Origin: Streptococcus salivarius
GTDB lineage: Bacteria; Bacillota; Bacilli; Lactobacillales; Streptococcaceae
Assembly (NCBI RefSeq): GCF_009738225.1
Contig: NZ_CP018187.1
Location: forward strand, 1,064,501 to 1,128,500
DNA length: 64,000 nucleotides
Direction: 5' to 3'
Below are positions 1 to 8,174 of this stretch, piece by piece (within the stretch, counting starts at the first letter, position 1; each line of letters opens with the position of its first letter). The notes below the pieces were generated by a model, which was given only the letters and a program-made list of their open reading frames with translations, made no database searches and was not told the DNA's origin. The position numbers and the translations under genes were made by a program.

Positions 1-912
1 CCTATCCAAGTTTTCTTGAGTCTCTGGATTACCAATGCTAGCATTGTCCGTTTTATAAATCTCAAGTAGACTAGTAGCTTTGGCAGTATCTTCATTTTCC
101 AAGGCAAGAGAAACCTCCTTGAGATTTTTCTTGAATAAGTCGAAGGACGTTTGCTTTTGCATAATAATCTGGATAAAGGATTTGCTATAGTTAGTCATAG
201 TACCCAACAATTTATGACGTTCTTTGTTAAGTCTATCGATAGATTGTTGGTGGACAGCCTGGTTCCAATTGTAAAAATCCCATAGTAGTAGGGCAATATA
301 GAGAACTAAGATAACAGAACTATTAGGACTGACCTTGAAAACTATTTCAAATAAATTTTTAGGTTCATTTGCTGTTGGAAGAATACTGTTAAGACCATGG
401 ATAACAGTAAAGAAGACATAATAGACAGCTAGGAAGGCAGTGCTTCGCAACCAGTTACGTCTAGCCCAAGCTTCGTCAAGACTACTCATCTGATTTAGGT
501 CTACGGCGAAGATTTTAAGCATTAGGTAAATGATTAATGGTGCTAAGATGTAGGTCAAGATATGTAAGTTAGTGTTGAGGGTAATATCACCTTTGATATG
601 TAAGACGTGAGGGATAATGACAATTGAAAGTAGTCGTGTTGCCATATCAAAAAGGATAGTTGGATAAAAAGCGTAAAGCAATCGATGATAGAAAGAACGC
701 TCTTTGACAAGGGCCAAATCGGCAACAAGGAAGAAAAGCGGGTCTACAACGATTTTTACGAGATTAAAATAGGATGCTGCAGCTACATAGGACAAAAATA
801 GAAGTAAGAGGTGTCCTCGTTGTGGCTTAACCTTAGACATAGTCTGGTAGAGGTACCAAATAGAAATGAAACTAACAGCCTGTAAGAGAGGATTGATAAT
901 ATTAGTAATCAT
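1..912 (-). CDS. AgrC/ComD-like membrane sensor, C-terminus cut off by window edge
   Basis: The frame is open for 304 codons from an ATG at 912 to the window edge, with a GGAGG site five bases before the start. The N-terminal ~200 residues are hydrophobic with about six probable membrane segments, followed by a charged cytoplasmic helix, the layout of peptide-pheromone receptor kinases. It is a paralogue of the upstream gene: both share a QK-x-TS-x-x-LF pattern at the start of the dimerisation helix. The HDYxN phosphoacceptor box expected there is not visible; the matching stretch reads FKKNLKEV. The start overlaps the end of the upstream gene by 11 bases, so translation is probably coupled. 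The catalytic domain lies outside the window. The family call is inference from topology; the ligand is unknown. Confidence 0.6.
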   Translation of the reverse strand, partial: MITNIINPLLQAVSFISIWYLYQTMSKVKPQRGHLLLLFLSYVAAASYFNLVKIVVDPLFFLVADLALVKERSFYHRLLYAFYPTILFDMATRLLSIVIIPHVLHIKGDITLNTNLHILTYILAPLIIYLMLKIFAVDLNQMSSLDEAWARRNWLRSTAFLAVYYVFFTVIHGLNSILPTANEPKNLFEIVFKVSPNSSVILVLYIALLLWDFYNWNQAVHQQSIDRLNKERHKLLGTMTNYSKSFIQIIMQKQTSFDLFKKNLKEVSLALENEDTAKATSLLEIYKTDNASIGNPETQENLDR

Positions 913-2164
913 TGTAACCTCCTTGTGTCATGTCAATCTCGATTTGTAAGCGGTAAATACCAGCCCGTGTATTTGAAACAATGTTAACGTTTGGATAAGT
1001 GGATAGGATACTATTGACGCGTTTCAGTTCGGGATCAGAGAAATCAGATGTAATAGCTGAATCTTCTTTAGTGCTTGAACTTTCAACGACAAAATGTTGA
1101 CTATCCTCGTCTTTAAAATAAGCATAGCTAAGGTATTTCTGTTCGCTATCTTGTGCTTGGTCAATGACGTGATCCAAGATTGTTGAAAGGATATATACCC
1201 AATCTAAAGGATAAATAGGATAAACGGTAATGGGTTCTGGGACCTCCATACTAACCCAAACATCCAATTCTTTTGCCTTTAGGAATTTAGCTTCAAAGAG
1301 GACTCGCAAATCAGGGAGTTTAATATTTTCAAGTTTATCTCGATAAAAATGATCAATCTTTTTATCGAGTGGATTCGGAGTCAGCAAGTAGTCAATTAAC
1401 TCCTGAGCTTCCTCGTTTTGTTGGAAACGGATGATATCGTAGAGATTTTCAGCTTCGTCCTTGATAAAGAGCTCTTGGCTAGTTTTTTTCTGGTACCAAG
1501 TATTGATGTTCTGACTTGATTTTTGAAGAAGCTGAGAATGTTCCTCTTGAGCTTCTTGTGTTTGCGCACTGAGGTCCTTTCTATAGAGATTAACCTGTCC
1601 AGATAGAATCAGAGCTGTAATAATAAGAAAGGCAACGGTAAAGTGAATGTTTGTTGAAAGAAGTTCAGAAGCAAAGTAAATAATGGCTAGAGCACAAAGA
1701 GCAACAGAGGTTGATTTGTACCATGGTCTTGCTTTGTCAATTTGCATCATTCGTGAGTAGTCCACCTGTAGAAGGGCACTTTGAGCAAACCATAGCAAAA
1801 AGGCAAGCAAGAGAATAAAGGGACCAGCATAATAGTAATCTAGGACAGAAGGGAAAAAGATTGGAATAATCAGGAAAATGACCAATCTTACCATTAAGGC
1901 AAAGGTGAAAGGTATGAAGAAAGTCTCCAAAATGGTATGTCTTAGATTTTTGTAGGATTTGGCAGCTAGAAAGAGTACTAGTGCAATAAAACCGGATTTT
2001 GGATACAAAATGCCCAAATAACTAGAGGCAAAAATTGCTATACCAGCTAAAATAATAACCCAGTATCTAAGCGGCCTTTGCGTGGTCACCTTGAAGATAA
2101 TAATTTGTAAAATAAAAGCTATACATGCCGTAAGCCCGTGAATTATGACATCACTCAATATCAA
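902..2164 (-). CDS. AgrC/ComD-like membrane sensor, putative pseudokinase
   Basis: 420 residues. The TTG start at 2164 is chosen because AGGAG lies five bases upstream. Residues ~5-190 contain about six membrane segments, then a coiled helix (195-260) and a GHKL-like C-terminus. The positions that make this family kinases look lost. The dimerisation helix around 228-260 has no histidine at the HDYxN box. The N-box region (325-337, ILSTILDHVIDQA) has T and H where the family has asparagines. No glycine-rich G-box is seen. It could be a receptor that works by binding or heterodimerising with its overlapping downstream paralogue rather than by phosphorylation. No response regulator gene lies beside it in the window. 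Family assignment is moderate; loss of kinase activity is inference. Confidence 0.55.
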   Translation of the reverse strand: MILSDVIIHGLTACIAFILQIIIFKVTTQRPLRYWVIILAGIAIFASSYLGILYPKSGFIALVLFLAAKSYKNLRHTILETFFIPFTFALMVRLVIFLIIPIFFPSVLDYYYAGPFILLLAFLLWFAQSALLQVDYSRMMQIDKARPWYKSTSVALCALAIIYFASELLSTNIHFTVAFLIITALILSGQVNLYRKDLSAQTQEAQEEHSQLLQKSSQNINTWYQKKTSQELFIKDEAENLYDIIRFQQNEEAQELIDYLLTPNPLDKKIDHFYRDKLENIKLPDLRVLFEAKFLKAKELDVWVSMEVPEPITVYPIYPLDWVYILSTILDHVIDQAQDSEQKYLSYAYFKDEDSQHFVVESSSTKEDSAITSDFSDPELKRVNSILSTYPNVNIVSNTRAGIYRLQIEIDMTQGGYNDY

Positions 2165-2202
2165 ATATTCTCCTATTCGGGTAAAATCTATATAATCATA
2201 TC

Positions 2203-2211
2203 ATTATACCA
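2203..2211 (-). promoter_or_regulatory. Extended -10 promoter for the sensor gene pair
   Basis: On the minus strand TGG-TATAAT forms an extended -10 element about 40 bases before the TTG start. No good -35 hexamer was found at 17 bases, which extended -10 promoters can tolerate. Confidence 0.4.
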
Positions 2212-2288
2212 TATCGCAAACAAAAAGAGCATACGAATTGCCTATAAGTGATAAGGATGTAAGGCTTTTCATTTTTCAAGCATATTTC

Positions 2289-2317
2289 TTGCCCATTAAG
2301 TTTTTTTAACCTATCCT
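2289..2317 (+). promoter_or_regulatory. Candidate promoter of the dehydrogenase operon
   Basis: TTGCCC and TATCCT are separated by 17 bases, and transcription would start about 20 bases before the GAGGAG ribosome binding site of pdhA. The hexamers are imperfect, so this is tentative. Confidence 0.35.
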
Positions 2318-2352
2318 AGATGTATAGTAAAATTTCGATAGAGGAGATCGAT

Positions 2353-3324
2353 ATGGTAAAACTTTCTAAAGAGACACATCTTGAGATGTTCACTAAAATG
2401 GAACGTATTCGTGAATTTGATTCACGTATTAATAAATTGGTTCGTCGTGGTTTTGTTCAAGGAATGACTCACTTTTCAGTTGGTGAGGAAGCAGCCAACG
2501 TTGGGGCTGTTCAACACTTGAGCTATGACGATATCTTCTTTTCAAATCACCGTGGTCACGGACAATCTATTGCCCAAGACATGGATTTGAATAAAATGAT
2601 GGCGGAGCTTGCAGGTAAGGCGACAGGTGTTTCTAAGGGCCGTGGTGGTTCTATGCATTTGGCTGACTTTGAAAAAGGTAACTACGGAACTAACGGTATT
2701 GTTGGTGGTGGTTATGCTCTTGCCGTAGGTGCAGCTCTCACTCAGCAATACAAAGAAACAGGAAATATTGTTGTGGCCTTTTCAGGAGATGGTGCAACTA
2801 ATGAAGGCTCATTCCATGAGTCAGTCAATATGGCAGCTACTTGGAAATTGCCGGTTATCTTCTTTATCATCAATAACCGTTATGGTATCTCAATGGATAT
2901 CCATAAAGCAACAAACACACCTCACCTTTATACACGTGCGGAAGCTTATGGTATTCCTGGTTTCTACTGTGAAGATGGTAACGATGTTTTGGCTGTATAC
3001 GAAACAATGGGCAAGGCTGTTGAGCATGTTCGTGGTGGCAACGGTCCCGCTATCGTTGAGGTAGAATCTTACCGTTGGTTTGGTCACTCAACTGCTGATG
3101 CAGGTGTTTACCGTACTAAGGAAGAAGTTGACGAGTGGAAGAACAATAACGACCCAATTATTAAATACCGTGACTATCTCGTTTCTGAAAATATTGCAAG
3201 CGCTGAAGAGTTAGATGTTATCCAAAGCCAAGTCAAGGCAGAGGTTGATGCAGCTTATGAGTTCGCCCAAAATAGCCCAGATCCAGAACTTTCAGTTGCC
3301 TTTGAAGATGTATGGGTAGACTAA
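2353..3324 (+). CDS. pdhA: 2-oxoacid (pyruvate/acetoin) dehydrogenase E1 component, alpha subunit
   Basis: 323 residues. E1 alpha binds thiamine pyrophosphate and decarboxylates the 2-oxoacid, passing the acyl group to the lipoyl arm of E2. The TPP motif is visible as GDGATNEG near residue 144 and ends in NN near 174. An upstream in-frame ATG at 2320 exists, but the ATG at 2353 has GAGGAG six bases before it and begins the usual family N-terminus, so it is preferred. The gene is followed after 24 bases by the beta subunit. Streptococci often carry one such complex, annotated either as pyruvate or acetoin dehydrogenase. Substrate cannot be decided from sequence alone; pyruvate is the likelier main substrate. 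Confidence 0.9.
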   Translation: MVKLSKETHLEMFTKMERIREFDSRINKLVRRGFVQGMTHFSVGEEAANVGAVQHLSYDDIFFSNHRGHGQSIAQDMDLNKMMAELAGKATGVSKGRGGSMHLADFEKGNYGTNGIVGGGYALAVGAALTQQYKETGNIVVAFSGDGATNEGSFHESVNMAATWKLPVIFFIINNRYGISMDIHKATNTPHLYTRAEAYGIPGFYCEDGNDVLAVYETMGKAVEHVRGGNGPAIVEVESYRWFGHSTADAGVYRTKEEVDEWKNNNDPIIKYRDYLVSENIASAEELDVIQSQVKAEVDAAYEFAQNSPDPELSVAFEDVWVD

Positions 3325-3348
3325 AGAGAAAGGTTGAGGAATACAAGT

Positions 3349-4347
3349 ATGAGTGAAACAAAATTGATGGCCTTGCGTGAGGCAGTAAACCTTGCTATGA
3401 GCGAGGAGATGCGTAAAGACGAAAACATCTTCCTTATGGGTGAAGATGTTGGTATCTATGGTGGTGACTTCGGTACATCAGTTGGGATGTTGGCAGAGTT
3501 TGGTGAAAAACGTGTTAAAGATACACCAATTTCAGAGGCAGCTATCGCTGGTGCAGCTGTTGGATCTGCCATCACAGGTCTTCGTCCAATCGTTGACTTG
3601 ACTTTCATGGACTTCATCACGATTGCCCTTGATGCTATCGTTAATAATGGTGCAAAAAACAACTACATGTTTGGTGGTGGTTTGAAGACTCCTGTAACTT
3701 TCCGTGTAGCTTCTGGTTCAGGGATTGGTTCTGCGGCACAGCACTCACAATCTCTTGAGTCATGGTTGACTCACATTCCAGGGATTAAAGTTGTTGCTCC
3801 AGGTAATGCTAACGACGCTAAAGGTCTTTTGAAATCTGCTATTCAGGACAATAACATTGTTATCTTCATGGAACCAAAAGCACTTTACGGTAAGAAAGAG
3901 GAAGTGACTCAAGATCCTGATTTCTACATTCCACTTGGAAAAGGGGAAATCAAGCGTGAAGGGACTGACCTTACTATTGTCACATATGGTCGTATGTTGG
4001 AACGTGTTCTTAAGGCTGCTGAAGAAGTGGCTGAACAAGGTATTAACGTTGAGGTCGTTGACCCACGTACGCTTATCCCACTTGATAAGGAATTGATTTT
4101 CGAGTCAGTTAAGAAGACTGGTAAACTGATGTTGGTCAATGATGCATATAAGACTGGTGGGTTCATCGGTGAGATTGCTGCTATGGTTACTGAAAGTGAA
4201 GCATTTGATTACCTTGACCACCCAATTGTACGTTTGGCAAGTGAAGATGTGCCTGTACCTTATGCGCGTGTCTTGGAACAAGCGGTTCTTCCAGATGTTG
4301 AAAAGATTAAGGCTGCTATTATCAAGATGGCCAATAAAGGAAACTAA
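3349..4347 (+). CDS. pdhB: 2-oxoacid (pyruvate/acetoin) dehydrogenase E1 component, beta subunit
   Basis: 332 residues. It pairs with the alpha subunit as an alpha2-beta2 E1. The sequence shows the conserved N-terminal GEDVGIYGG segment, the PISEAAIAGAAVG region, and the C-terminal transketolase domain with DPRTLIPLD. A TTG at 3334 would add five residues, but the ATG at 3349 has GAGGA eight bases upstream and gives the normal start. It lies 24 bases after pdhA and is probably co-transcribed. About 230 bases with their own promoter separate it from the E2 gene, so E1 and E2/E3 expression may be partly uncoupled. Confidence 0.9.
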   Translation: MSETKLMALREAVNLAMSEEMRKDENIFLMGEDVGIYGGDFGTSVGMLAEFGEKRVKDTPISEAAIAGAAVGSAITGLRPIVDLTFMDFITIALDAIVNNGAKNNYMFGGGLKTPVTFRVASGSGIGSAAQHSQSLESWLTHIPGIKVVAPGNANDAKGLLKSAIQDNNIVIFMEPKALYGKKEEVTQDPDFYIPLGKGEIKREGTDLTIVTYGRMLERVLKAAEEVAEQGINVEVVDPRTLIPLDKELIFESVKKTGKLMLVNDAYKTGGFIGEIAAMVTESEAFDYLDHPIVRLASEDVPVPYARVLEQAVLPDVEKIKAAIIKMANKGN

Positions 4348-4400
4348 CTTTCTAGCGACGGTTAAGTGATATGTCTCGCTAGTAAAATGTGTTTCTTGTT

Positions 4401-4429
4401 TTAACTGTGAGAGTATCGGAAAATATAAT
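4401..4429 (+). promoter_or_regulatory. Internal promoter before the E2 leader
   Basis: TTAACT and TATAAT are separated by exactly 17 bases. Transcription would begin near 4436, which is where the duplicated leader begins. The second leader copy has no equally good promoter. Confidence 0.55.
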
Positions 4430-4435
4430 TTAAAG

Positions 4436-4583
4436 TAGAAAGGAGAGGGCGTTAAAGCGTTTGAGTTGATTTGAACTCAAACGAAATGCTTTGGAATCTT
4501 AGATAGTTTTACTTGTGTGCAAGCACACTAACGTAAAACTCCTAAAATTCTGTCGCGTTTTAGCGTTCTTAGTATCATAAAAT
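4436..4583 (+). promoter_or_regulatory. Structured mRNA leader, copy 1 (before E2)
   Basis: 148 bases between a strong Shine-Dalgarno-like AAAGGAG (4439-4445) and the E2 start codon. It contains a stem GTTTGAGTT / AACTCAAAC, a long hairpin AGTTTTAC..GTGTG-CAAG-CACAC..GTAAAACT, then CTCCT, which could pair with the upstream AGGAG, and a CTAAAA / TTTTAG pairing. The E2 start itself has no SD within 15 bases, only ATCATAAAAT. A copy with a compensatory change precedes the E3 gene. It looks like a cis-regulatory RNA of no class I recognise. Confidence 0.55.
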
Positions 4584-4856
4584 ATGGCTTTTGAGATTAT
4601 TATGCCAAAGCTTGGTGTGGACATGCAGGAAGGCGAAATCATCGAGTGGAAGAAACAAGAGGGTGATGTGGTTAATGAGGGGGATATCCTTCTTGAAATC
4701 ATGTCAGATAAAACGAACATGGAACTTGAAGCAGAAGATTCTGGTGTTCTATTGAAGATTACCCGTCAGGCTGGTGAAACAGTACCAGTTACTGAAGTTA
4801 TCGGTTATATTGGAGCAGAAGGTGAAGTTGTGGCTGATAATGCTGCGAGCGCACCA
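4436..4856 (+). repeat. Direct repeat copy 1: leader plus lipoyl-domain coding segment
   Basis: About 420 bases covering the leader and the first ~91 codons of the E2 gene. They are nearly identical to 6005-6424 before and within the E3 gene, with the encoded residues 1-91 the same and only scattered synonymous changes. Recent duplication or ongoing gene conversion is the simplest reading. Confidence 0.9.
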
Positions 4857-5972
4857 GCTACAGAAACTGCTCCGCAAGTTGAAGAAGTTGCTACTGTGGA
4901 AGCACCTGTAGTGGCAGCACAAGCCCAAGCCCCTGTCGTACACGAAGGTGGCAAAGTACGTGCAACACCTAAAGCACGTAAAGTAGCGCGTGAGTTGGGG
5001 ATTGACCTCGCTCAAGTTCCAGGAACTGGAGCAAAAGGTCGTGTTCATGCTGATGACGTTGAGAACTTTAAGGGTGCTCAACCTAAGGCAACTCCGTTGG
5101 CACGTAAGATTGCAGCGGACCTTGGTATTGATTTAGCTAACGTATCTGGAACAGGCTTTGGTGGTAAGATTACCAAGGAAGATGTCCTTGCAATCAGTGC
5201 CCCAGCTCAAGTTAAGGAAGCTGCAGCTGCACCTGTGGTTGAAGCTAAGCCAGAAAAAGTCTTGCCAGAAGGTGTGGAAGTTATCCCAATGTCGGCTATG
5301 CGTAAGGCTATCTCTAAGGGAATGACGCACTCTTACTTAACTGCGCCAACCTTTACCCTTAACTACGATGTGGACATGACTAACCTTATGGCTCTTCGTA
5401 AGCAAGTCCTTGATCCAATCATGAATAAGACTGGTATGAAGGTAACCTTCACTGATTTGATTGGTTTGGCAGTTGTGCGTACCCTTATGAAAGAGGAACA
5501 CCGTTACCTCAATGCATCCTTGATTGATGATGCGCAAAATATCGAATTACACAAATTTGTTAATCTCGGTATTGCCGTTGGTCTCGATGATGGCTTGATT
5601 GTACCAGTAGTTCATGGTGCAGATAAGATGAGTTTGTCTGACTTTGTGGTGGCCTCTAAGGATGTCATCAAGAAAGCTCAGGCTGGTAAATTGAAGGCGG
5701 CAGAAATGTCAGGTTCTACTTTCTCTATCACTAACTTGGGAATGTTTGGAACCAAGTCATTTAACCCAATCATCAACCAACCAAACTCAGCTATCCTTGG
5801 TGTTTCAGCAACTATTCAGACACCGGTTGTTGTTGATGGTGAAGTTGTCGTACGTCCAATCATGGGGCTATGCTTGACTATTGACCACCGTATTGTAGAT
5901 GGTATGAATGGTGCCAAATTCATGGTTGATTTAAAACATTTGATTGAAAATCCAATGGAATTGTTGATTTAA
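4584..5972 (+). CDS. pdhC: Dihydrolipoamide acyltransferase, E2 core of the dehydrogenase complex
   Basis: 462 residues. E2 transfers the acyl group from the lipoyl arm to CoA and forms the core of the complex. Domains: lipoyl domain 1-80 with the lipoylated lysine K43 in SDKTNME; an Ala/Pro/Glu-rich linker; two consecutive peripheral-subunit-binding domains (about 126-163 and 170-207, each with the GIDLA..GTG pattern); and the catalytic domain ending in DHRIVDG with H435. Most streptococcal E2 proteins have a single binding domain, so the pair is unusual. A TAA lies in frame just before the ATG, fixing the start, yet no SD sits at the usual distance. Confidence 0.92.
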   Translation: MAFEIIMPKLGVDMQEGEIIEWKKQEGDVVNEGDILLEIMSDKTNMELEAEDSGVLLKITRQAGETVPVTEVIGYIGAEGEVVADNAASAPATETAPQVEEVATVEAPVVAAQAQAPVVHEGGKVRATPKARKVARELGIDLAQVPGTGAKGRVHADDVENFKGAQPKATPLARKIAADLGIDLANVSGTGFGGKITKEDVLAISAPAQVKEAAAAPVVEAKPEKVLPEGVEVIPMSAMRKAISKGMTHSYLTAPTFTLNYDVDMTNLMALRKQVLDPIMNKTGMKVTFTDLIGLAVVRTLMKEEHRYLNASLIDDAQNIELHKFVNLGIAVGLDDGLIVPVVHGADKMSLSDFVVASKDVIKKAQAGKLKAAEMSGSTFSITNLGMFGTKSFNPIINQPNSAILGVSATIQTPVVVDGEVVVRPIMGLCLTIDHRIVDGMNGAKFMVDLKHLIENPMELLI

Positions 5973-6004
5973 GTAAAAAAATATCTGAAAACTGAAGTTT
6001 TAAA

Positions 6005-6151
6005 TAGAAAGGAGAGGGCGTTAAAGCGTTCGAGTCGATTTGAACTCGAACGAAATGCTTCGGAATTTAGATAGTTTTACTTGTGTGCAAGCACACTAAC
6101 GTAAAACTCCTAAAATTCTGTCGCATTTTAGCGTTCTTAGTATCGTAAAAT
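6005..6151 (+). promoter_or_regulatory. Structured mRNA leader, copy 2 (before E3)
   Basis: Nearly identical to the leader before E2. The first stem has changed on both sides, GTTCGAGT / ACTCGAAC instead of GTTTGAGT / ACTCAAAC, so a T-A pair has become C-G. The second hairpin is unchanged. One base is deleted near 6070, which breaks any short reading frame shared between copies, so a leader peptide is unlikely. AAAGGAG lies at 6009-6015, about 137 bases from the ATG. Confidence 0.55.
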
Positions 6152-6424
6152 ATGGCTTTTGAGATTATTATGCCTAAGCTCGGTGTGGACATGCAGGAAG
6201 GCGAAATCATCGAGTGGAAGAAACAAGAGGGTGATGTGGTTAATGAGGGAGATATCCTTCTTGAAATCATGTCAGATAAAACGAACATGGAACTTGAAGC
6301 AGAAGATTCTGGTGTTCTTTTGAAGATTACGCGTCAGGCTGGTGAAACAGTACCAGTTACTGAGGTTATTGGTTATATTGGAGCGGAGGGTGAAGTTGTG
6401 GCTGATAATGCAGCCAGTGCACCT
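6005..6424 (+). repeat. Direct repeat copy 2: leader plus lipoyl-domain coding segment
   Basis: Second copy of the ~420-base repeat starting at 4436. Similarity stops at codon ~91, where the linker of E3 begins, so the duplication boundary coincides with the edge of the lipoyl domain. Confidence 0.9.
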
Positions 6425-7909
6425 GTTGCAGAAGCAACTGCTCAATTAGAATCTGCTGGTCTTGAAGTTCCTAAAGCTCCTGCCACAGCTGCTCCAGCAG
6501 CTACTGCAGAAAAAGCACCACTTGCTGATAATGAGTACGATATTATTGTTGTCGGTGGTGGTCCTGCTGGTTACTATTCTGCCATTCGTGGGGCACAACT
6601 TGGTGGTAAGGTTGCTATCATTGAAAAATCTGAATTTGGTGGAACATGTTTGAATAAAGGATGTATTCCAACTAAGACCTACCTTAAAAATGCAGAAATC
6701 CTTGATGGGCTTAAGATTGCTGCAGGTCGTGGTATCAACCTAGCGTCAACAAACTACACTATCGATATGGATAAGACTGTTGACTTTAAGAACTCTGTTG
6801 TTAAGACACTTACTGGTGGTGTTCAAGGTCTTTTGAAGGCTAACAAGGTTACTATTTTCAATGGTCTTGGTCAAGTTAACCCAGATAAGACAGTTACTAT
6901 TGGTTCAGAAACAATCAAGGGACGTAATATTATCCTTGCGACTGGATCAAAAGTTTCACGTATCAATATCCCTGGAATTGAGTCACAACTTGTGATGACA
7001 TCAGATGATATCCTTGACTTGCGTGAATTGCCTAAATCACTTGCTGTTATGGGTGGTGGTGTCGTTGGTATCGAACTTGGTCTTGTTTATGCTTCATACG
7101 GTGTAGAAGTAACTGTTGTTGAGATGGCTGACCGCATTATCCCTGCTATGGATAAAGAAGTATCACTTGAACTTCAAAAAATCCTTGCTAAGAAGGGCAT
7201 GAAGATTATGACTTCTGTTGGTGTTTCTGAAATTGTTGAAGCTAACAACCAATTGACCCTTAAACTCAATAATGGTGAAGAGATTGTAGCTGATCGCGCC
7301 CTTCTTTCAATCGGTCGTGTTCCTCAGTTGGATGGTCTTGAAAATCTTAACCTTGAATTAGATCGTGGTCGTATCAAAGTGAATGCTTATCAAGAAACAT
7401 CAATCCCTGGTATCTATGCACCGGGTGATGTAAACGGAACTAAGATGCTTGCTCACGCTGCTTACCGTATGGGTGAAGTTGCGGCTGAAAATGCTATGCA
7501 TGGTAACGTTCGTAAGGCTCACCTTGACTACACACCAGCTGCTGTATACACACACCCAGAAGTCGCAATGTGTGGTCTTACTGAAGAAGATGCACGCGCT
7601 AAATATGGTGATGTACTCATTGGTAAATCAAGCTTTGCTGGTAATGGACGCGCTATTGCTTCAAACGAAGCTCAAGGTTTTGTTAAAGTCGTTGCAGATG
7701 CGAAGTACCATGAAATCCTTGGTGTTCATATCATTGGACCGGCTGCAGCTGAATTGATTAACGAAGCGTCAACAATTATGGAAAATGAATTGACTGTAGA
7801 TGAGCTCTTGCAATCTATCCACGGTCACCCAACCTTCTCTGAAAACATGTACGAAGCCTTTGCTGATGTACTTGGAGAAGCTATCCATAACCCACCAAAA
7901 CGTAAATAA
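6152..7909 (+). CDS. pdhD: Dihydrolipoamide dehydrogenase (E3) with N-terminal lipoyl domain
   Basis: 585 residues, about 120 longer than a plain E3 because of an N-terminal lipoyl domain (1-80, K43) and an Ala-rich linker. E3 reoxidises dihydrolipoamide using FAD and NAD. Visible motifs are the FAD-binding GGGPAGYYSA near 133, the redox disulfide C166-LNKG-C171, the NAD-binding GGGVVGIELG, and the C-terminal HPT near 559, with the base histidine supplied to the partner subunit. A lipoyl domain on E3 is known in several streptococci. Here it is residue-for-residue the same as that of E2. A strong terminator follows, so this is the operon end. Confidence 0.93.
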   Translation: MAFEIIMPKLGVDMQEGEIIEWKKQEGDVVNEGDILLEIMSDKTNMELEAEDSGVLLKITRQAGETVPVTEVIGYIGAEGEVVADNAASAPVAEATAQLESAGLEVPKAPATAAPAATAEKAPLADNEYDIIVVGGGPAGYYSAIRGAQLGGKVAIIEKSEFGGTCLNKGCIPTKTYLKNAEILDGLKIAAGRGINLASTNYTIDMDKTVDFKNSVVKTLTGGVQGLLKANKVTIFNGLGQVNPDKTVTIGSETIKGRNIILATGSKVSRINIPGIESQLVMTSDDILDLRELPKSLAVMGGGVVGIELGLVYASYGVEVTVVEMADRIIPAMDKEVSLELQKILAKKGMKIMTSVGVSEIVEANNQLTLKLNNGEEIVADRALLSIGRVPQLDGLENLNLELDRGRIKVNAYQETSIPGIYAPGDVNGTKMLAHAAYRMGEVAAENAMHGNVRKAHLDYTPAAVYTHPEVAMCGLTEEDARAKYGDVLIGKSSFAGNGRAIASNEAQGFVKVVADAKYHEILGVHIIGPAAAELINEASTIMENELTVDELLQSIHGHPTFSENMYEAFADVLGEAIHNPPKRK

Positions 7910-7919
7910 AGATAAATTA

Positions 7920-7950
7920 AATTCTCGGACAAAGGTTCGGGAATTTTTTC
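7920..7950 (+). terminator. Terminator of the dehydrogenase operon
   Basis: AATTCTCGGAC pairs with GTTCGGGAATT around an AAAG loop (11 pairs including two G-U), followed by a T run. Confidence 0.85.
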
Positions 7951-8111
7951 ATACATTTTCATTTGTATTTATTTGAAAAAATCGTTACGGATTTTCAATA
8001 GTTTTATAGAAACATACGAATAATAAGTTAAAGAGTTTTCTATCAAGAGAGAAAGTTTGTTTATAATTTTATAATATTTCTATTTTATTTAGAAAATTTT
8101 TAATAATAACC

Positions 8112-8140
8112 TTTCCACGAGAGTTTTTCTGTGGTAAAAT
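8112..8140 (+). promoter_or_regulatory. Promoter of the GH25 muramidase gene
   Basis: TTTCCA and TAAAAT are 17 bases apart, with TGTGG before the -10. The start codon lies 35 bases beyond. The rest of the 265-base gap is AT-rich with nothing further recognised. Confidence 0.45.
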
Positions 8141-8174
8141 GGTTCAAGTATTACAAATGCAAAAGGAAAGTTAA

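Noticed and set aside
4352..4382. CTAGCGA..TCGCTAG hairpin after pdhB as a terminator
   Set aside because: The loop is 17 bases and no T run follows; at most a processing or weak pausing site.
4440..4583. A leader peptide in the E2/E3 leader
   Set aside because: Short ATG frames differ between the two copies because of a one-base deletion, so no peptide is conserved.
4499..4720. 73-codon antisense frame repeated at 6067-6288
   Set aside because: It appears twice only because the leader and lipoyl segment are duplicated; it is antisense to both genes and lacks a ribosome site.
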